Positions 8,047-15,883 of a DNA stretch of 20,495 bases are shown piece after piece. Positions within the stretch are counted from its first letter, which is position 1. Each line of letters starts with the position of its first letter. Under the pieces are notes generated by a model. The model did not search any database. It saw only the letters and a program-made list of their open reading frames with translations, and was not told the DNA's origin. The stretch comes from an uncultured Actinomycetes bacterium (lineage in GTDB: Bacteria; Actinomycetota; Actinomycetes; S36-B12), in contig CAJXUJ010000008.1 of NCBI GenBank assembly GCA_913061025.1, forward strand, positions 1 to 20,495, read 5' to 3'. Made by a program: the position numbers and the translations under genes.

Positions 8047-9751
8047 AACAACGTCCTCGAGCGCTCCTTCGTCAAGCAAGGCTATGAATCCAATTGTGGA
8101 AGTCTTGCTGTCCGAGGGCCTTGTAACTTCCGACCAACTCACTAAGGCGCAACAGTTCTCTCGCCGTTCGAGTGATTCGGTTGTTCGTACTCTGGTGGAT
8201 CAGGGCGCCGTCTCCAAGCGCGACGTTGTTCGAGCCACCGTTCAAGCGGCCGGCTTGCGGTTTGTCGAGATCCTTGACGAACCTCTCGACCCCGCAGCCG
8301 TTGCACTCCTGACAGGAGACCAGGCCCGGAAGTATGGCGTAATTCCGACGGGATTCGAAGGATCCACAGTCGTGGTAGTCACCGATTCACAGACAGCGGC
8401 GGACTGGCAAGTGCGCGAAGACTTGCAGGCGATCCTGCGGCAGCCGGTGCGCTTTGAGTGCGGCATGAAGTCGGAAGTAGCTACCAGGATCAATCAGGCA
8501 TATAGGGCGGACTTCGAACTCGGGGAACTCATGCGCGACGTGCTCGGTGATGACGCCGCGATCGACGTCACCGCACCCGTTGCGTCCACGTCGGATGCAC
8601 CGCTGGTTCGCTACGTAAATCTGCTGCTCAGCCAGGCGATCTCCGATAGCGCCTCCGACGTTCATGTCGAGCCATCAGAGGACAACATTCGCATTCGGTT
8701 GCGCATCGATGGAGTACTCAAAGAGATGGCGCCGGCGCCCAAGGAGGTGCAATCGGCCCTGGTGTCGCGCTTGAAGATCATGGCGGATATGGACATCGCC
8801 GAACGGCGCATTCCACAAGATGGTCGGCTCACCGTGGCCTGGCAAGGTACGAAGATCGACCTCCGCGTGAGTTCGATACCCACAGTGTGGGGCGAGAAGA
8901 TCGTGATGCGGGTCTTGGACAATTCGGCCGCGCGTATGGCGCTGCCCGATCTCGGCTTTTCGCCAGGGAACCTTCAGAAGTGGAGCGCTTCCTATCGCCG
9001 GCCGTACGGTCTGGTGATCGTCAGTGGGCCCACAGGTTCGGGAAAGTCCACCACTTTGTATGCAACTCTCAACTCACTCGTCCGCCCGGAAGTGAATATC
9101 GTCACCGTCGAGGATCCCGTGGAGTATCGGATTCCCGGCATCAATCAGGTCCAGACGAATCCGAAGGCGGGTCTGACGTTCGCGTCTGCACTCCGGTCCA
9201 TCCTTCGTGGTGACCCCGACATCGTTCTGGTCGGTGAGATCCGTGACCGTGAGACGGCCCAGATAGCGATCGAGGCATCGCTGACCGGTCACCTCGTACT
9301 AACGACGCTCCACACCAACGATGCTCCGAGTGTGCCGACGCGCCTAACCGAGATGGGCATCGAACCGTTCCTCATCACATCTGCCCTGCAGTGTGCATCG
9401 AGTCAGCGACTGGCCCGGCGACTATGCGTGTCATGCAAGCGTGAGGTTGAGAAGTCGCCTGCGGAGTTGGCGGCAGTGGGTTTCGAGTATCCAGAGGGGA
9501 TCGACGCGCACTTTTTCGAACCTGTGGGATGTTCCCACTGTGCGGGAACCGGTTACCGCGGCCGCATGGGTGTTCATGAGGTGATGACGATGTCCGACGA
9601 GATCTCCGGATTGATCGTGGATCGAGCCGCTTCGGAGCAAATTCGCAAGGTTGCAACGCAGCAGGGTATGGCGTCGTTGAAACAAGACGGCTGGCGCAAG
9701 GTGGCTCTTGGAGAGACCACTACCGAGGAAGTCCTACGGATCATTGCATGA
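8039..9751 (+). CDS. pilB: Type IV pilus extension ATPase PilB
   Basis: The 570-residue protein is a full-length GspE/PilB ATPase that drives pilus extension from the cytoplasmic face. An N-terminal MshEN/T2SSE-N-like domain (about 15-150) starts with MNPIVEVLLSEGLVTSDQL. The N2 domain follows (DSASDVHVEPSEDNIRIRLRIDG). The motor has Walker A GPTGSGKST (330-338), an Asp box (VTVEDPVEY), Walker B GDPDIVLVGE (Glu400) and a His box (GHLVLTTLH). A tetracysteine zinc site, Cys463/Cys466 and Cys498/Cys501, separates extension ATPases from PilT. Start: ATG 8039 has GGAG at 8030-8033 with 5-nt spacing and overlaps the upstream stop. An ATG at 8084 is a weaker alternative giving a shorter N-terminus. 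It sits in a run of motor genes and is presumably co-transcribed from 6928. Confidence 0.95.
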   Translation: MLETTSSSAPSSSKAMNPIVEVLLSEGLVTSDQLTKAQQFSRRSSDSVVRTLVDQGAVSKRDVVRATVQAAGLRFVEILDEPLDPAAVALLTGDQARKYGVIPTGFEGSTVVVVTDSQTAADWQVREDLQAILRQPVRFECGMKSEVATRINQAYRADFELGELMRDVLGDDAAIDVTAPVASTSDAPLVRYVNLLLSQAISDSASDVHVEPSEDNIRIRLRIDGVLKEMAPAPKEVQSALVSRLKIMADMDIAERRIPQDGRLTVAWQGTKIDLRVSSIPTVWGEKIVMRVLDNSAARMALPDLGFSPGNLQKWSASYRRPYGLVIVSGPTGSGKSTTLYATLNSLVRPEVNIVTVEDPVEYRIPGINQVQTNPKAGLTFASALRSILRGDPDIVLVGEIRDRETAQIAIEASLTGHLVLTTLHTNDAPSVPTRLTEMGIEPFLITSALQCASSQRLARRLCVSCKREVEKSPAELAAVGFEYPEGIDAHFFEPVGCSHCAGTGYRGRMGVHEVMTMSDEISGLIVDRAASEQIRKVATQQGMASLKQDGWRKVALGETTTEEVLRIIA

Positions 9752-9761
9752 GGGAGAGCAG

Positions 9762-10994
9762 ATGAGTGAGGGGATGTTCGTGCTGCCTCTTTCACCCGAG
9801 GAATCAACCGGTCCACCCGTTGTAGCCGACGAAAAAATCCTGGCGCCGGAAGTTCCGGACCTGCAGGTAGACCACGGCATTCACAGTGTCGACCCGGATG
9901 CATCCGCATCCGGTCACGCGTTGCTCGAGCGGATACTTGTGGAGCTATTGCGGATGGGAGGTTCGGACCTACATCTGAATGCCGGCCTGCCGCCGATGAT
10001 CCGTCATGACGGTGAAGTCACCGCCCTGCACGGATGGAGTGCGCTCACCCCGCGCCAAATCCACGAGAGCGTCTACGCGATCTTGACCGGACGGCAGCAG
10101 CAGCGTTTCGAGGAGGATCGTGAACTGGACTTTGCCTTCGAGTTGACCGGCGCGGCGCGTTTCCGCGTGAATGTGATGTGGCAGCGCGGGACTATTGCGG
10201 CCACTTTCCGGGTCATCCCGTGGGACATCTTGCCCCTGGAGTCCTTGGAACTCCCCGAAGCTCTCGATCACCTCCCCGACCTGCCCCGCGGATTGGTTTT
10301 GGTCACGGGACCCACTGGATCAGGAAAGTCCACCACTCTCGCGGCCATAATCGATCGGATCAACCGCAGCCATCAAGGCCACATCATCACGGTCGAAGAT
10401 CCCGTGGAGTTCGTCCATGACAGCCGAACGTGCGTCGTCAGTCAGCGGGAAGTGGGTTCGGATACACCTAGTTTTGCGAGTGCCTTGAAGCATGCGCTCC
10501 GTCAAGATCCGGACGTCATCCTGGTGGGAGAGATGCGAGACCTGGAGACGATTTCGATTGCGCTGACGGCCGCGGAGACTGGTCATCTGGTTTTCGGCAC
10601 TTTGCATACGAGTTCCGCCGCGAGCACGATCGACCGAATCGTCGATGTCTTCCCCCCCGAACAGCAGGCGCAGGTCCGAACTCAGTTGGCGGGATCGTTG
10701 CAGGCGGTCGTCTGTCAGACCCTATGCCGCCGGACAAGTGGCGCTGGTCGGGTTGCGGCAACTGAAGTCATGATGGTTACGCCGGCTATTCGCAACCTCA
10801 TCCGCGAAGGGAAGATCGCTTCCATTCCTTCTGCCCTGCAAACTGGGTCACGTCAGGGAATGCACACCTTGAATCAGGATTTGGCGCGCTTGGTGGTAGA
10901 TGGGGTGGTTGATTACGATACGGCCCGCGCCCGCTGCAGTGACGTGGCCGAACTTGACCAGCTTCTCGGTAGGGATGCTGATGACGCAGACTGA
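9762..10994 (+). CDS. pilT: Type IV pilus retraction ATPase PilT
   Basis: This 410-residue protein carries every PilT hallmark: the PAS-like N-domain (GGSDLHLNAGLPPMIRHDGEV, about 66-86), Walker A GPTGSGKST (183-191), an Asp box (ITVEDPVEFVH), Walker B DPDVILVGE (Glu257), a His box with His275 and His282, and the C-terminal AIRNLIREG motif (342-350) linked to retraction. It has an extra N-terminal segment of about 50 residues, Pro/Val/Asp-rich and probably disordered, compared with typical PilT. It lacks the tetracysteine site of PilB. Start: ATG 9762 has GGGAG at 9752-9756, 5 nt away, only 10 nt after the pilB stop. It is the functional contrast to the PilT-like paralogue at 6928. Its 3' end overlaps pilC by 14 nt. 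Confidence 0.94.
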   Translation: MSEGMFVLPLSPEESTGPPVVADEKILAPEVPDLQVDHGIHSVDPDASASGHALLERILVELLRMGGSDLHLNAGLPPMIRHDGEVTALHGWSALTPRQIHESVYAILTGRQQQRFEEDRELDFAFELTGAARFRVNVMWQRGTIAATFRVIPWDILPLESLELPEALDHLPDLPRGLVLVTGPTGSGKSTTLAAIIDRINRSHQGHIITVEDPVEFVHDSRTCVVSQREVGSDTPSFASALKHALRQDPDVILVGEMRDLETISIALTAAETGHLVFGTLHTSSAASTIDRIVDVFPPEQQAQVRTQLAGSLQAVVCQTLCRRTSGAGRVAATEVMMVTPAIRNLIREGKIASIPSALQTGSRQGMHTLNQDLARLVVDGVVDYDTARARCSDVAELDQLLGRDADDAD

Positions 10995-12198
10995 CTATCG
11001 AGTGCGCGCCCGGTCACGCCAGGGGCGCTTAGTCGAGCAGAAGATCAAGGCCGCAAGTGAGGCCGAGGTCGTCTCCCGAATTCAGCAGTTAGGTCTCACC
11101 CCAATCGCGATCGAGTCGGCCAACGCCGGCTGGAACCGAGAGATAACCCTGGGTAGCAGGCGAGTCACCACGAAAGATCTCGCTGTGTTCTCCCGGCAGT
11201 TCGCGACCATGCTTGCTTCGGGGCTACCGATCCTTCGATGCCTGGCGATCTTGTCTGAGCAGACCGAGAACGCGCGACTCGCCGAACTCCTCGATCAGAT
11301 GCGTGTGGAGATCGAGAAGGGCTCCTCGCTGTCCGAAACGATGGCACAGCGCAAGGAGTTCCCGCCGCTCATGGTGAGCATGGTGCGCGCCGGCGAGGTG
11401 GGCGGGTTCCTGGAAACCACCATGGACCAGATCGCTGCGTCCCTCGAAGCGGACGTGCGATTACGATCAAAGATCAAAGCAGCATTGACTTATCCCGTCG
11501 CGGTCGGGATCATCGCGGTCCTCATCGTTGTCGGAATGCTCATCTTCGTTGTTCCGATCTTCGCGTCACTCTTCGATTCCTTCGGTGGAGCCCTACCCGC
11601 GCCCACCCAGTTCCTCGTCGATGCCTCGAATGTCATGAAGGATCCGAGGTTCTTCATCCCGGCGATTGCGGTGGTAACGGCTGTGGCGGGGCTTTACCGC
11701 AGGAATGTGCGAAACCCAAAGCTGCGGGCAGTGGTTGATCCGCTGAAGTTCCGGCTGCCGGTATTCGGCGGTTTGCTGCAGAAGGTGGCGATCGCACGCT
11801 TGACCCGCAACTTGTCCGCACTGCTTCGCGCAGGGGTCCCCATCTTGACCGCGCTCGACATCGTTGCCGACACCTCCGGCAACCTTGTCGTGACCCGCGC
11901 GATGGAGGCAGTGAAGGAAAGCGTCCGGCAGGGAAGTGGAATAGCCAAGCCGCTTGAATCCCAAACGGTCTTCCCGGACATGGTCGTTCAGATGATCGCG
12001 GTCGGTGAGACGACGGGGTCGCTCGACGAAATGCTAGGGCGGATTGCCGACTTCTATGACCAGGAAGTTTCTGCCACCACCGAGCAGCTCACGGCCCTGA
12101 TCGAGCCAATCATGATCGTTGTCCTGGGAGCAGTCGTTGGCAGCATGATCATCACGATGTACCTGCCAATCTTCAACATCTTCGAATTGATCAAGTGA
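10981..12198 (+). CDS. pilC: Type IV pilus inner-membrane platform protein PilC
   Basis: The 405-residue protein has the standard PilC/GspF architecture. A short N-terminal domain is followed by two T2SSF repeats (about 66-190 and 270-393), with family signatures such as FSRQFATMLASGLPILRCL, its second-repeat equivalent LTRNLSALLRAGVPILTAL, and GETTGSLDEML. Membrane helices lie at about 170-195, 224-240 and 375-398. PilC is the integral membrane platform that PilB and PilT act on to add or remove pilins. Start: ATG 10981 has AGGG at 10971-10974 with 6-nt spacing; the ATG at 10975 has no room for a ribosome site. The gene overlaps pilT by 14 nt and ends 26 nt before the -10-like box of the pilA promoter. 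Confidence 0.95.
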   Translation: MTQTDYRVRARSRQGRLVEQKIKAASEAEVVSRIQQLGLTPIAIESANAGWNREITLGSRRVTTKDLAVFSRQFATMLASGLPILRCLAILSEQTENARLAELLDQMRVEIEKGSSLSETMAQRKEFPPLMVSMVRAGEVGGFLETTMDQIAASLEADVRLRSKIKAALTYPVAVGIIAVLIVVGMLIFVVPIFASLFDSFGGALPAPTQFLVDASNVMKDPRFFIPAIAVVTAVAGLYRRNVRNPKLRAVVDPLKFRLPVFGGLLQKVAIARLTRNLSALLRAGVPILTALDIVADTSGNLVVTRAMEAVKESVRQGSGIAKPLESQTVFPDMVVQMIAVGETTGSLDEMLGRIADFYDQEVSATTEQLTALIEPIMIVVLGAVVGSMIITMYLPIFNIFELIK

Positions 12199-12223
12199 AC
12201 TCAGTGCCCTTTCACGCGATCGG

Positions 12224-12231
12224 GCCGATAC
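12224..12231 (+). promoter_or_regulatory. GCCGATAC -10-like box upstream of pilA
   Basis: GCCGATACCT in the 108-bp gap between pilC and pilA matches the two arms of the divergent promoter at 6886-6922 in all 10 bases, and the preceding bases CGG also match the plus-strand copy. It lies 75 nt before the pilA ATG, so transcription would begin near 12238 and give a 5' leader of about 70 nt. It resembles the sigma-28 -10 element. No TAAA-like -35 is visible upstream. The inferred user is the sigma factor encoded at 13238. Confidence 0.55.
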
Positions 12232-12265
12232 CTCCTTCAGCAGGGTCGAACGGCCCCACCCGAAT

Positions 12266-12288
12266 CCGTCGGGCCAGTGACCCGACGG
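12266..12288 (+). promoter_or_regulatory. Hairpin in the pilA 5' leader
   Basis: CCGTCGGG at 12266-12273 and CCCGACGG at 12281-12288 form a perfect 8-bp stem with a 7-nt loop. The stem ends 5 nt before the pilA ribosome site (GAAGGAG, 12294-12300). It lies inside the predicted 5' leader and has no U-tract, so a role in mRNA stability or translation control is more likely than termination. This is an inference from position only. Confidence 0.5.
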
Positions 12289-12306
12289 GAGACGAAGGAG
12301 ACGCAC

Positions 12307-12744
12307 ATGATGTCCAAGGTGATGGAGGCACGGGCGGCCCGCGAGCGCGGCGATTCCGGCTTCACCCTCATTGAACTGCTGGTTGTGGTCGCCGTGATTG
12401 GCATCCTGGCTGCAATCGCAATCCCTTTCTTCGCGAACCAGCGTGCCGCAGCGCGTGATGCCTCTGTGGAATCGGATATCCGCAACCTCGCCACCGTGAT
12501 GGAGACGGTGTACACATCCGGTAGCGCCTATCCGGCCACCACGACCGAACTCACCGACGCTGGTGCAGCCCTGTCCGATGGCAACTCAGTCGCCATCGCC
12601 GTGTCCGCGAATGGCGCCTCGTACACGATCCTTGGCTGCAATGGCGAATCTGAGGAGCCCTACCTCTACGACTCTTCCCAAAACGGCTTCGTTGATGCAA
12701 CCGGCGAAACCTGCCCCACGGGTGAAGCCATCACCGTCAGCTAA
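12307..12744 (+). CDS. pilA: Major type IV pilin PilA
   Basis: The 145-residue prepilin has an 18-residue charged leader ending in GDSG, then FTLIELLVVVAVIGILAAIAIPFF. This is a textbook cleavage site with Phe at +1 and Glu at +5, followed by the hydrophobic assembly helix; the mature pilin is about 127 residues. The globular part has two cysteines (in ILGCNG and GETCPTG) placed to close a C-terminal disulfide loop, as in many pilins. Start: ATG 12307 has GAAGGAG 6 nt upstream. An in-frame GTG at 12277 would add 10 residues but lies within the leader hairpin. The gene has its own -10-like box and a strong downstream hairpin, so it is set up to be expressed separately from, and probably above, its neighbours, as expected for the structural subunit. 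Confidence 0.95.
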   Translation: MMSKVMEARAARERGDSGFTLIELLVVVAVIGILAAIAIPFFANQRAAARDASVESDIRNLATVMETVYTSGSAYPATTTELTDAGAALSDGNSVAIAVSANGASYTILGCNGESEEPYLYDSSQNGFVDATGETCPTGEAITVS

Positions 12745-12757
12745 CTGACTTAGTAGT

Positions 12758-12797
12758 CGTGCTAGACCCGCGGGAACCAGACCGCGGGTCTAGCACG
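12758..12797 (+). terminator. Long terminator-like hairpin after pilA
   Basis: CGTGCTAGACCCGCGG at 12758-12773 pairs perfectly with 12782-12797, giving a 16-bp stem and 8-nt loop, 13 nt after the pilA stop. The following bases are TCTTAGGGGGG, with no proper U-tract. It should terminate partially or protect the 3' end of pilA mRNA, and may allow some read-through into the downstream sigma-factor genes. Confidence 0.75.
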
Positions 12798-12872
12798 TCT
12801 TAGGGGGGCACGCACCTGGGTCGGGCACCAGGCACCTAGGGCCCGATCGATCGAAAAGGAGAGGAGGAGGAA

Positions 12873-13238
12873 ATGAGTGTCACCGTCGCTGAGTCCACTC
12901 AGCTCGGCTTGGAGCGCCATGTTGATATTGGCCTTCGACTGCGCGCAACTCGGGAGACCGCAGCAGCGACAGCCCGGTCCGTCGGCGCGATCATCGACGA
13001 ATTTCCCTCCGTGGGCGTGCGCCTCGCTGGTATCGATCGGGAGAAGGACGTCGTGGACGTCACCGTGGTCGTGACATTGGGCACCGTGGATCAGGTTGCC
13101 GCATGCGACGAATCAGCACGTGATGCAGTCGCACTATTGCACCGACTCACCACTGACCTTGCCGCACACGAACCGAGCTTGTGCATGATCCCGGACCCGC
13201 AGTCTCGTGGGTCCTTCCTCGCTAAGAGTGTCGCGTGA
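12873..13238 (+). CDS. Small unknown protein upstream of the sigma factor gene
   Basis: This 121-residue protein is not recognised. It appears to be a soluble alpha/beta protein: a helical N-terminal half (LRATRETAAATARSVGAIIDEF), a beta hairpin (VGVRLAGIDREKDVVDVTVVV), and a second helix (SARDAVALLHRLTTDLAAH). There is no signal peptide or membrane segment. The ATG at 12873 has an unusually strong purine-rich ribosome site (GGAGGAGG within 12860-12870). Its TGA overlaps the start of the sigma-factor gene by one base (TGATG), so their translation is probably coupled. Coupling with a sigma gene makes a sigma regulator one possibility, but no anti-sigma motif is visible. Confidence 0.75.
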   Translation: MSVTVAESTQLGLERHVDIGLRLRATRETAAATARSVGAIIDEFPSVGVRLAGIDREKDVVDVTVVVTLGTVDQVAACDESARDAVALLHRLTTDLAAHEPSLCMIPDPQSRGSFLAKSVA

Positions 13239-14353
13239 TGGCAACCAAGCGGGCCGGTGTCGATGACGCTGACGAAACGACGGCAACAGCTAGGAATCGC
13301 CAGATGCGTCGACTGCCAAATCTGACGGTGGACGGTGTCGACGAGGCAGACATCTTCGATCAGGCTCCGGTCATGCGCACTGATCGCGTGTATTGGACGA
13401 GCGATAGTGCGATCGATCTCGATGAGATTGTCGCGGCATTGCCGTTCGATGCTTGGACGCGACCATGGAGCGATGGCACGTTGCGGGTCTGGGTGGCCGA
13501 AGGCCATGGCGCTCGAGCGCGGGACGCTATCCGAGACTGGTGCGAGTCACGTGGTGTCGAGGCCTTCAACCTGCGCGTGGAGAAGGGAGTTCCCTTCCGA
13601 GATCTGTCCTTGATTCCCGAAGTGCAATTGAGCGGCCTGATCAGCGCATGCGTGGAGTGGTTGATGCCGCACACCGTGATGATCCAGCGCCGCCTCGTGG
13701 CGGAGATTCCTGGCATCGATGAAGATGATGTCAAGGGAATGATGTACCTGTTCGTCCATGACCATGCCGATCGATTCGATTCTGGCCGTCAAGGACGTAA
13801 CGGGACCTTGAACTTCACCGCATTCATCCTTGGCAAGATGCGAACGTGGCCGCAGGACCTAGCGCGTGCAACTTTCGGTCGCACCACAGTCAATGATCGC
13901 GTGGCTCTCAAGCAAGTACACGACGATTTCGCAACATCGCACGGACGCACCCCAACGGAGGTCGAACGAGCCGATGCACTCGGATTGTCCGTGACTGACC
14001 TTCGAGCTCGGGAGGCTGCGGTCTCTGGACTGGTTAACCTGCGCTACGCCGATTCCGTTCTCTCAGGTGGCGAGGGAGTGGATCTGGCCGATGAAGACGA
14101 AGACGTCCCTGACGCGGCCATGGACCCGACCATGCGCGCGGCGTTGACGTCCGCGATCATGCAAGCGGTGTACGACCCCAAGGGCACAGGCCGGCGGTCG
14201 GTCGATCCACTGGGTCTGGCTGCGGTGTACTTGATGTTCTGGGAGGGATTGTCCCGATCCGAGATCGCCGAACAGCTCGGGGTACTCCCCAAGACGGTGA
14301 CCGCGGCCTTAGGTCGAACGATGCGCGAGATCGACGCCGAAGAGCTGTCATGA
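13238..14353 (+). CDS. Sigma-70 family factor, FliA/WhiG-like, in the pilus locus
   Basis: The 371-residue protein has a region-2-like segment at about residues 130-210 (LVAEIPGIDEDDVKGMMYLFVHDHADRFD, TAFILGKMRTWPQDLARATFG), matching the FliA pattern from the region 2.1 helix through the MRxW-type 2.4 helix. A region-3-like stretch (about 222-262; GRTPTEVERADALGLSVTDL) and a region 4 helix-turn-helix at about 325-362 (GLSRSEIAEQLGVLPKTVTAAL) follow. About 125 N-terminal residues are additional and unlike standard FliA; they include an alpha/beta piece near 50-115. The start is ATG 13238 (TGATG overlap); GTG 13235 is an alternative. It lies between pilA and pilD, and sigma-28-like boxes (GCCGATAC) precede the pilus operons here, so it probably directs them. 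The conserved segments are diverged, so the subgroup assignment is tentative. Confidence 0.78.
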   Translation: MATKRAGVDDADETTATARNRQMRRLPNLTVDGVDEADIFDQAPVMRTDRVYWTSDSAIDLDEIVAALPFDAWTRPWSDGTLRVWVAEGHGARARDAIRDWCESRGVEAFNLRVEKGVPFRDLSLIPEVQLSGLISACVEWLMPHTVMIQRRLVAEIPGIDEDDVKGMMYLFVHDHADRFDSGRQGRNGTLNFTAFILGKMRTWPQDLARATFGRTTVNDRVALKQVHDDFATSHGRTPTEVERADALGLSVTDLRAREAAVSGLVNLRYADSVLSGGEGVDLADEDEDVPDAAMDPTMRAALTSAIMQAVYDPKGTGRRSVDPLGLAAVYLMFWEGLSRSEIAEQLGVLPKTVTAALGRTMREIDAEELS

Positions 14354-15078
14354 CCGCAAGCACGCCGCTTGCCCCGCGGGATGCTGCGGCGATTCCGTGG
14401 CAGTACACCGACTCCCCGGGGCTGCTCCAGTGGGCGTGGGTAACCGACCACCTCGCGGCTCGGATCGTTGGGGAGACTGCTTCTGGACCAGGCGGCTCAC
14501 GCATCATCCGGCACTATCACTGGGAGGTGTCTGATCGAATCCGGCTGCAGCAAGAGATGCCAAGACTCCTGCTCGACGGTAACGCCGGATCTTTCGACGA
14601 AGCGGAGGCGCTGGTTCGCGAGCATGTAGCCAAGTGCTACGACCCCAAGTTGGGGTATCGACGTTACGCCGGATCACTCGCCTTCACCTTCGAGTTATCG
14701 ACCGGTGTTCGCGAGGATATTTCAGCCATGATCGGTCGGGAGGTCATGGTGACCGTGCTGCATGCCGATGGAAGCTCACGGACGCTTCGAGGTGATCTTG
14801 ACGTGCGCGGGTATCGGTGGGTACTGACCTCGGCGCAAGAAACACTCGAGGTGATTCCCGAACACGTTGTATCGATTAGCGATCGCTCCGAGCAGGCTCA
14901 ACGGGCAGCCGACATCACGCGACCTTCCTCCTATAGCGGCATCGGTCGGATCTACCGAGAGGAAGCCCGTCCCGGCTGTACGGGACGACCCGGGTTCATG
15001 GCCGCCACGGTCGATCACGCCGGTGCCTCACGCTGTCCACTGCACGAAGTCGGACTACCGGACCACCTACTCCACTAG
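14350..15078 (+). CDS. Unknown protein downstream of the sigma factor gene
   Basis: This 242-residue soluble protein is not recognised. Residues about 15-100 form a mixed helical domain (PWQYTDSPGLLQWAWVTDHL, DEAEALVREHVAKCYDP). Residues about 115-180 look like a small beta barrel (IGREVMVTVLHADGSSRTLRGDL, then YRWVLTSAQETLEVIPEHVVSIS), reminiscent of Sm-like or SH3-like barrels. The C-terminus is short, Gly/Pro/Arg-rich and contains two cysteines and three histidines. Its ATG overlaps the sigma-factor stop (ATGA), so it is translationally coupled to it. Co-expression with the sigma factor suggests a regulatory or assembly role, but no function can be assigned. Confidence 0.75.
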   Translation: MTASTPLAPRDAAAIPWQYTDSPGLLQWAWVTDHLAARIVGETASGPGGSRIIRHYHWEVSDRIRLQQEMPRLLLDGNAGSFDEAEALVREHVAKCYDPKLGYRRYAGSLAFTFELSTGVREDISAMIGREVMVTVLHADGSSRTLRGDLDVRGYRWVLTSAQETLEVIPEHVVSISDRSEQAQRAADITRPSSYSGIGRIYREEARPGCTGRPGFMAATVDHAGASRCPLHEVGLPDHLLH

Positions 15079-15123
15079 ACCCCTCGCGGGCCTCACACAT
15101 CCAATCTCCGAAGGGGACGAGAC

Positions 15124-15861
15124 ATGAAGTTGGCACGACGCAAGTCGCTCTCGCCGAACGATCCGACTTCGAGCCCCCTTGGACGTGAGTTGCGTCGGTG
15201 TGCCACTCGCCGCGCTACCGGTGAGATCACCATGCTCGTAAGTAGCGATGCAGCGCCCACCGTGGCCGCGCGCGTATTCACCTTTGAAGGCGGTGTCTAC
15301 GCCGCTTCGGTGGATGGCTTCACACCGCAATACGAGCAGCGTTTGGTGTCCGGGCGTGCGGGTGCGAATCCGACTCCCGAGGTCCTCGCTGGGATCTACC
15401 AGGAGAACTTGCTAGCACTTGTGGGTGAGTTATTGCAGGTCGGCGCGGAACGCGTTGACTCCATCACTTTCCACGACGGTACCGCGACCGATACCGGTTG
15501 CACGCTTCCGATCGAGTGGACGACATTGCTCGCGATCGTCGGTAGGCGGCGAGAACGTGCAGGTGAGGATCTCAAAGCCGTCGGGCTCTCAGGAGAGTCC
15601 ATCCGGGACGCGGCAGGCCTCACCGTCCAGCGCGTCGATGCCGATCAGCTGATGAATGTGGGCGCGCCCGAGTTGCATGCGTTCCTCGCCGGTCTCCTGG
15701 CAACCTCTGCTCCACTGGACGAGGTGGCGCACGCCGGTGGGTTCACTCGGGCCGAGGCACTTCACCTGGCGCGGCTGCTTGGCTCGAGCACTGTTCAAGT
15801 GACCGCCGGCAAGTCTGTAGAACCTCACGGCGCATTGGTGCCCGAAGCCGTGTGCGTTTGA
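15124..15861 (+). CDS. Possible PATAN/DUF4388-like regulatory protein
   Basis: The 245-residue protein begins with a basic stretch, then LGRELRRCATRRATGEITMLVSS followed by AARVFTFEGGVYAASVDGFTP. This helix, two beta-strands, 'F-x-G-G-x-Y-A-A' pattern resembles the start of PATAN/DUF4388 domains, where a strand pair ends in a D/EGR-hA-type turn. The middle is helical with a segment like ENLLALVGELLQVGAERVDSI, and the C-terminus (about 175-235) contains helices like a small winged helix (LDEVAHAGGFTRAEALHLARLL). PATAN-containing response regulators are reported to act on pilus motors in cyanobacteria, which fits the location. The match is by eye and weak. The ATG at 15124 has GAAGGGG upstream (15109-15115). 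The gene is 22 bp before pilD. Confidence 0.72.
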   Translation: MKLARRKSLSPNDPTSSPLGRELRRCATRRATGEITMLVSSDAAPTVAARVFTFEGGVYAASVDGFTPQYEQRLVSGRAGANPTPEVLAGIYQENLLALVGELLQVGAERVDSITFHDGTATDTGCTLPIEWTTLLAIVGRRRERAGEDLKAVGLSGESIRDAAGLTVQRVDADQLMNVGAPELHAFLAGLLATSAPLDEVAHAGGFTRAEALHLARLLGSSTVQVTAGKSVEPHGALVPEAVCV

Positions 15862-15883
15862 CGATCACACAGCCCTACTCGTT

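Noticed and set aside
12821..12846. TCGGGC/GCCCGA inverted repeat before the 12873 gene as an operator
   Set aside because: A 6-bp GC-rich repeat over a 14-nt gap is expected often by chance in this composition.
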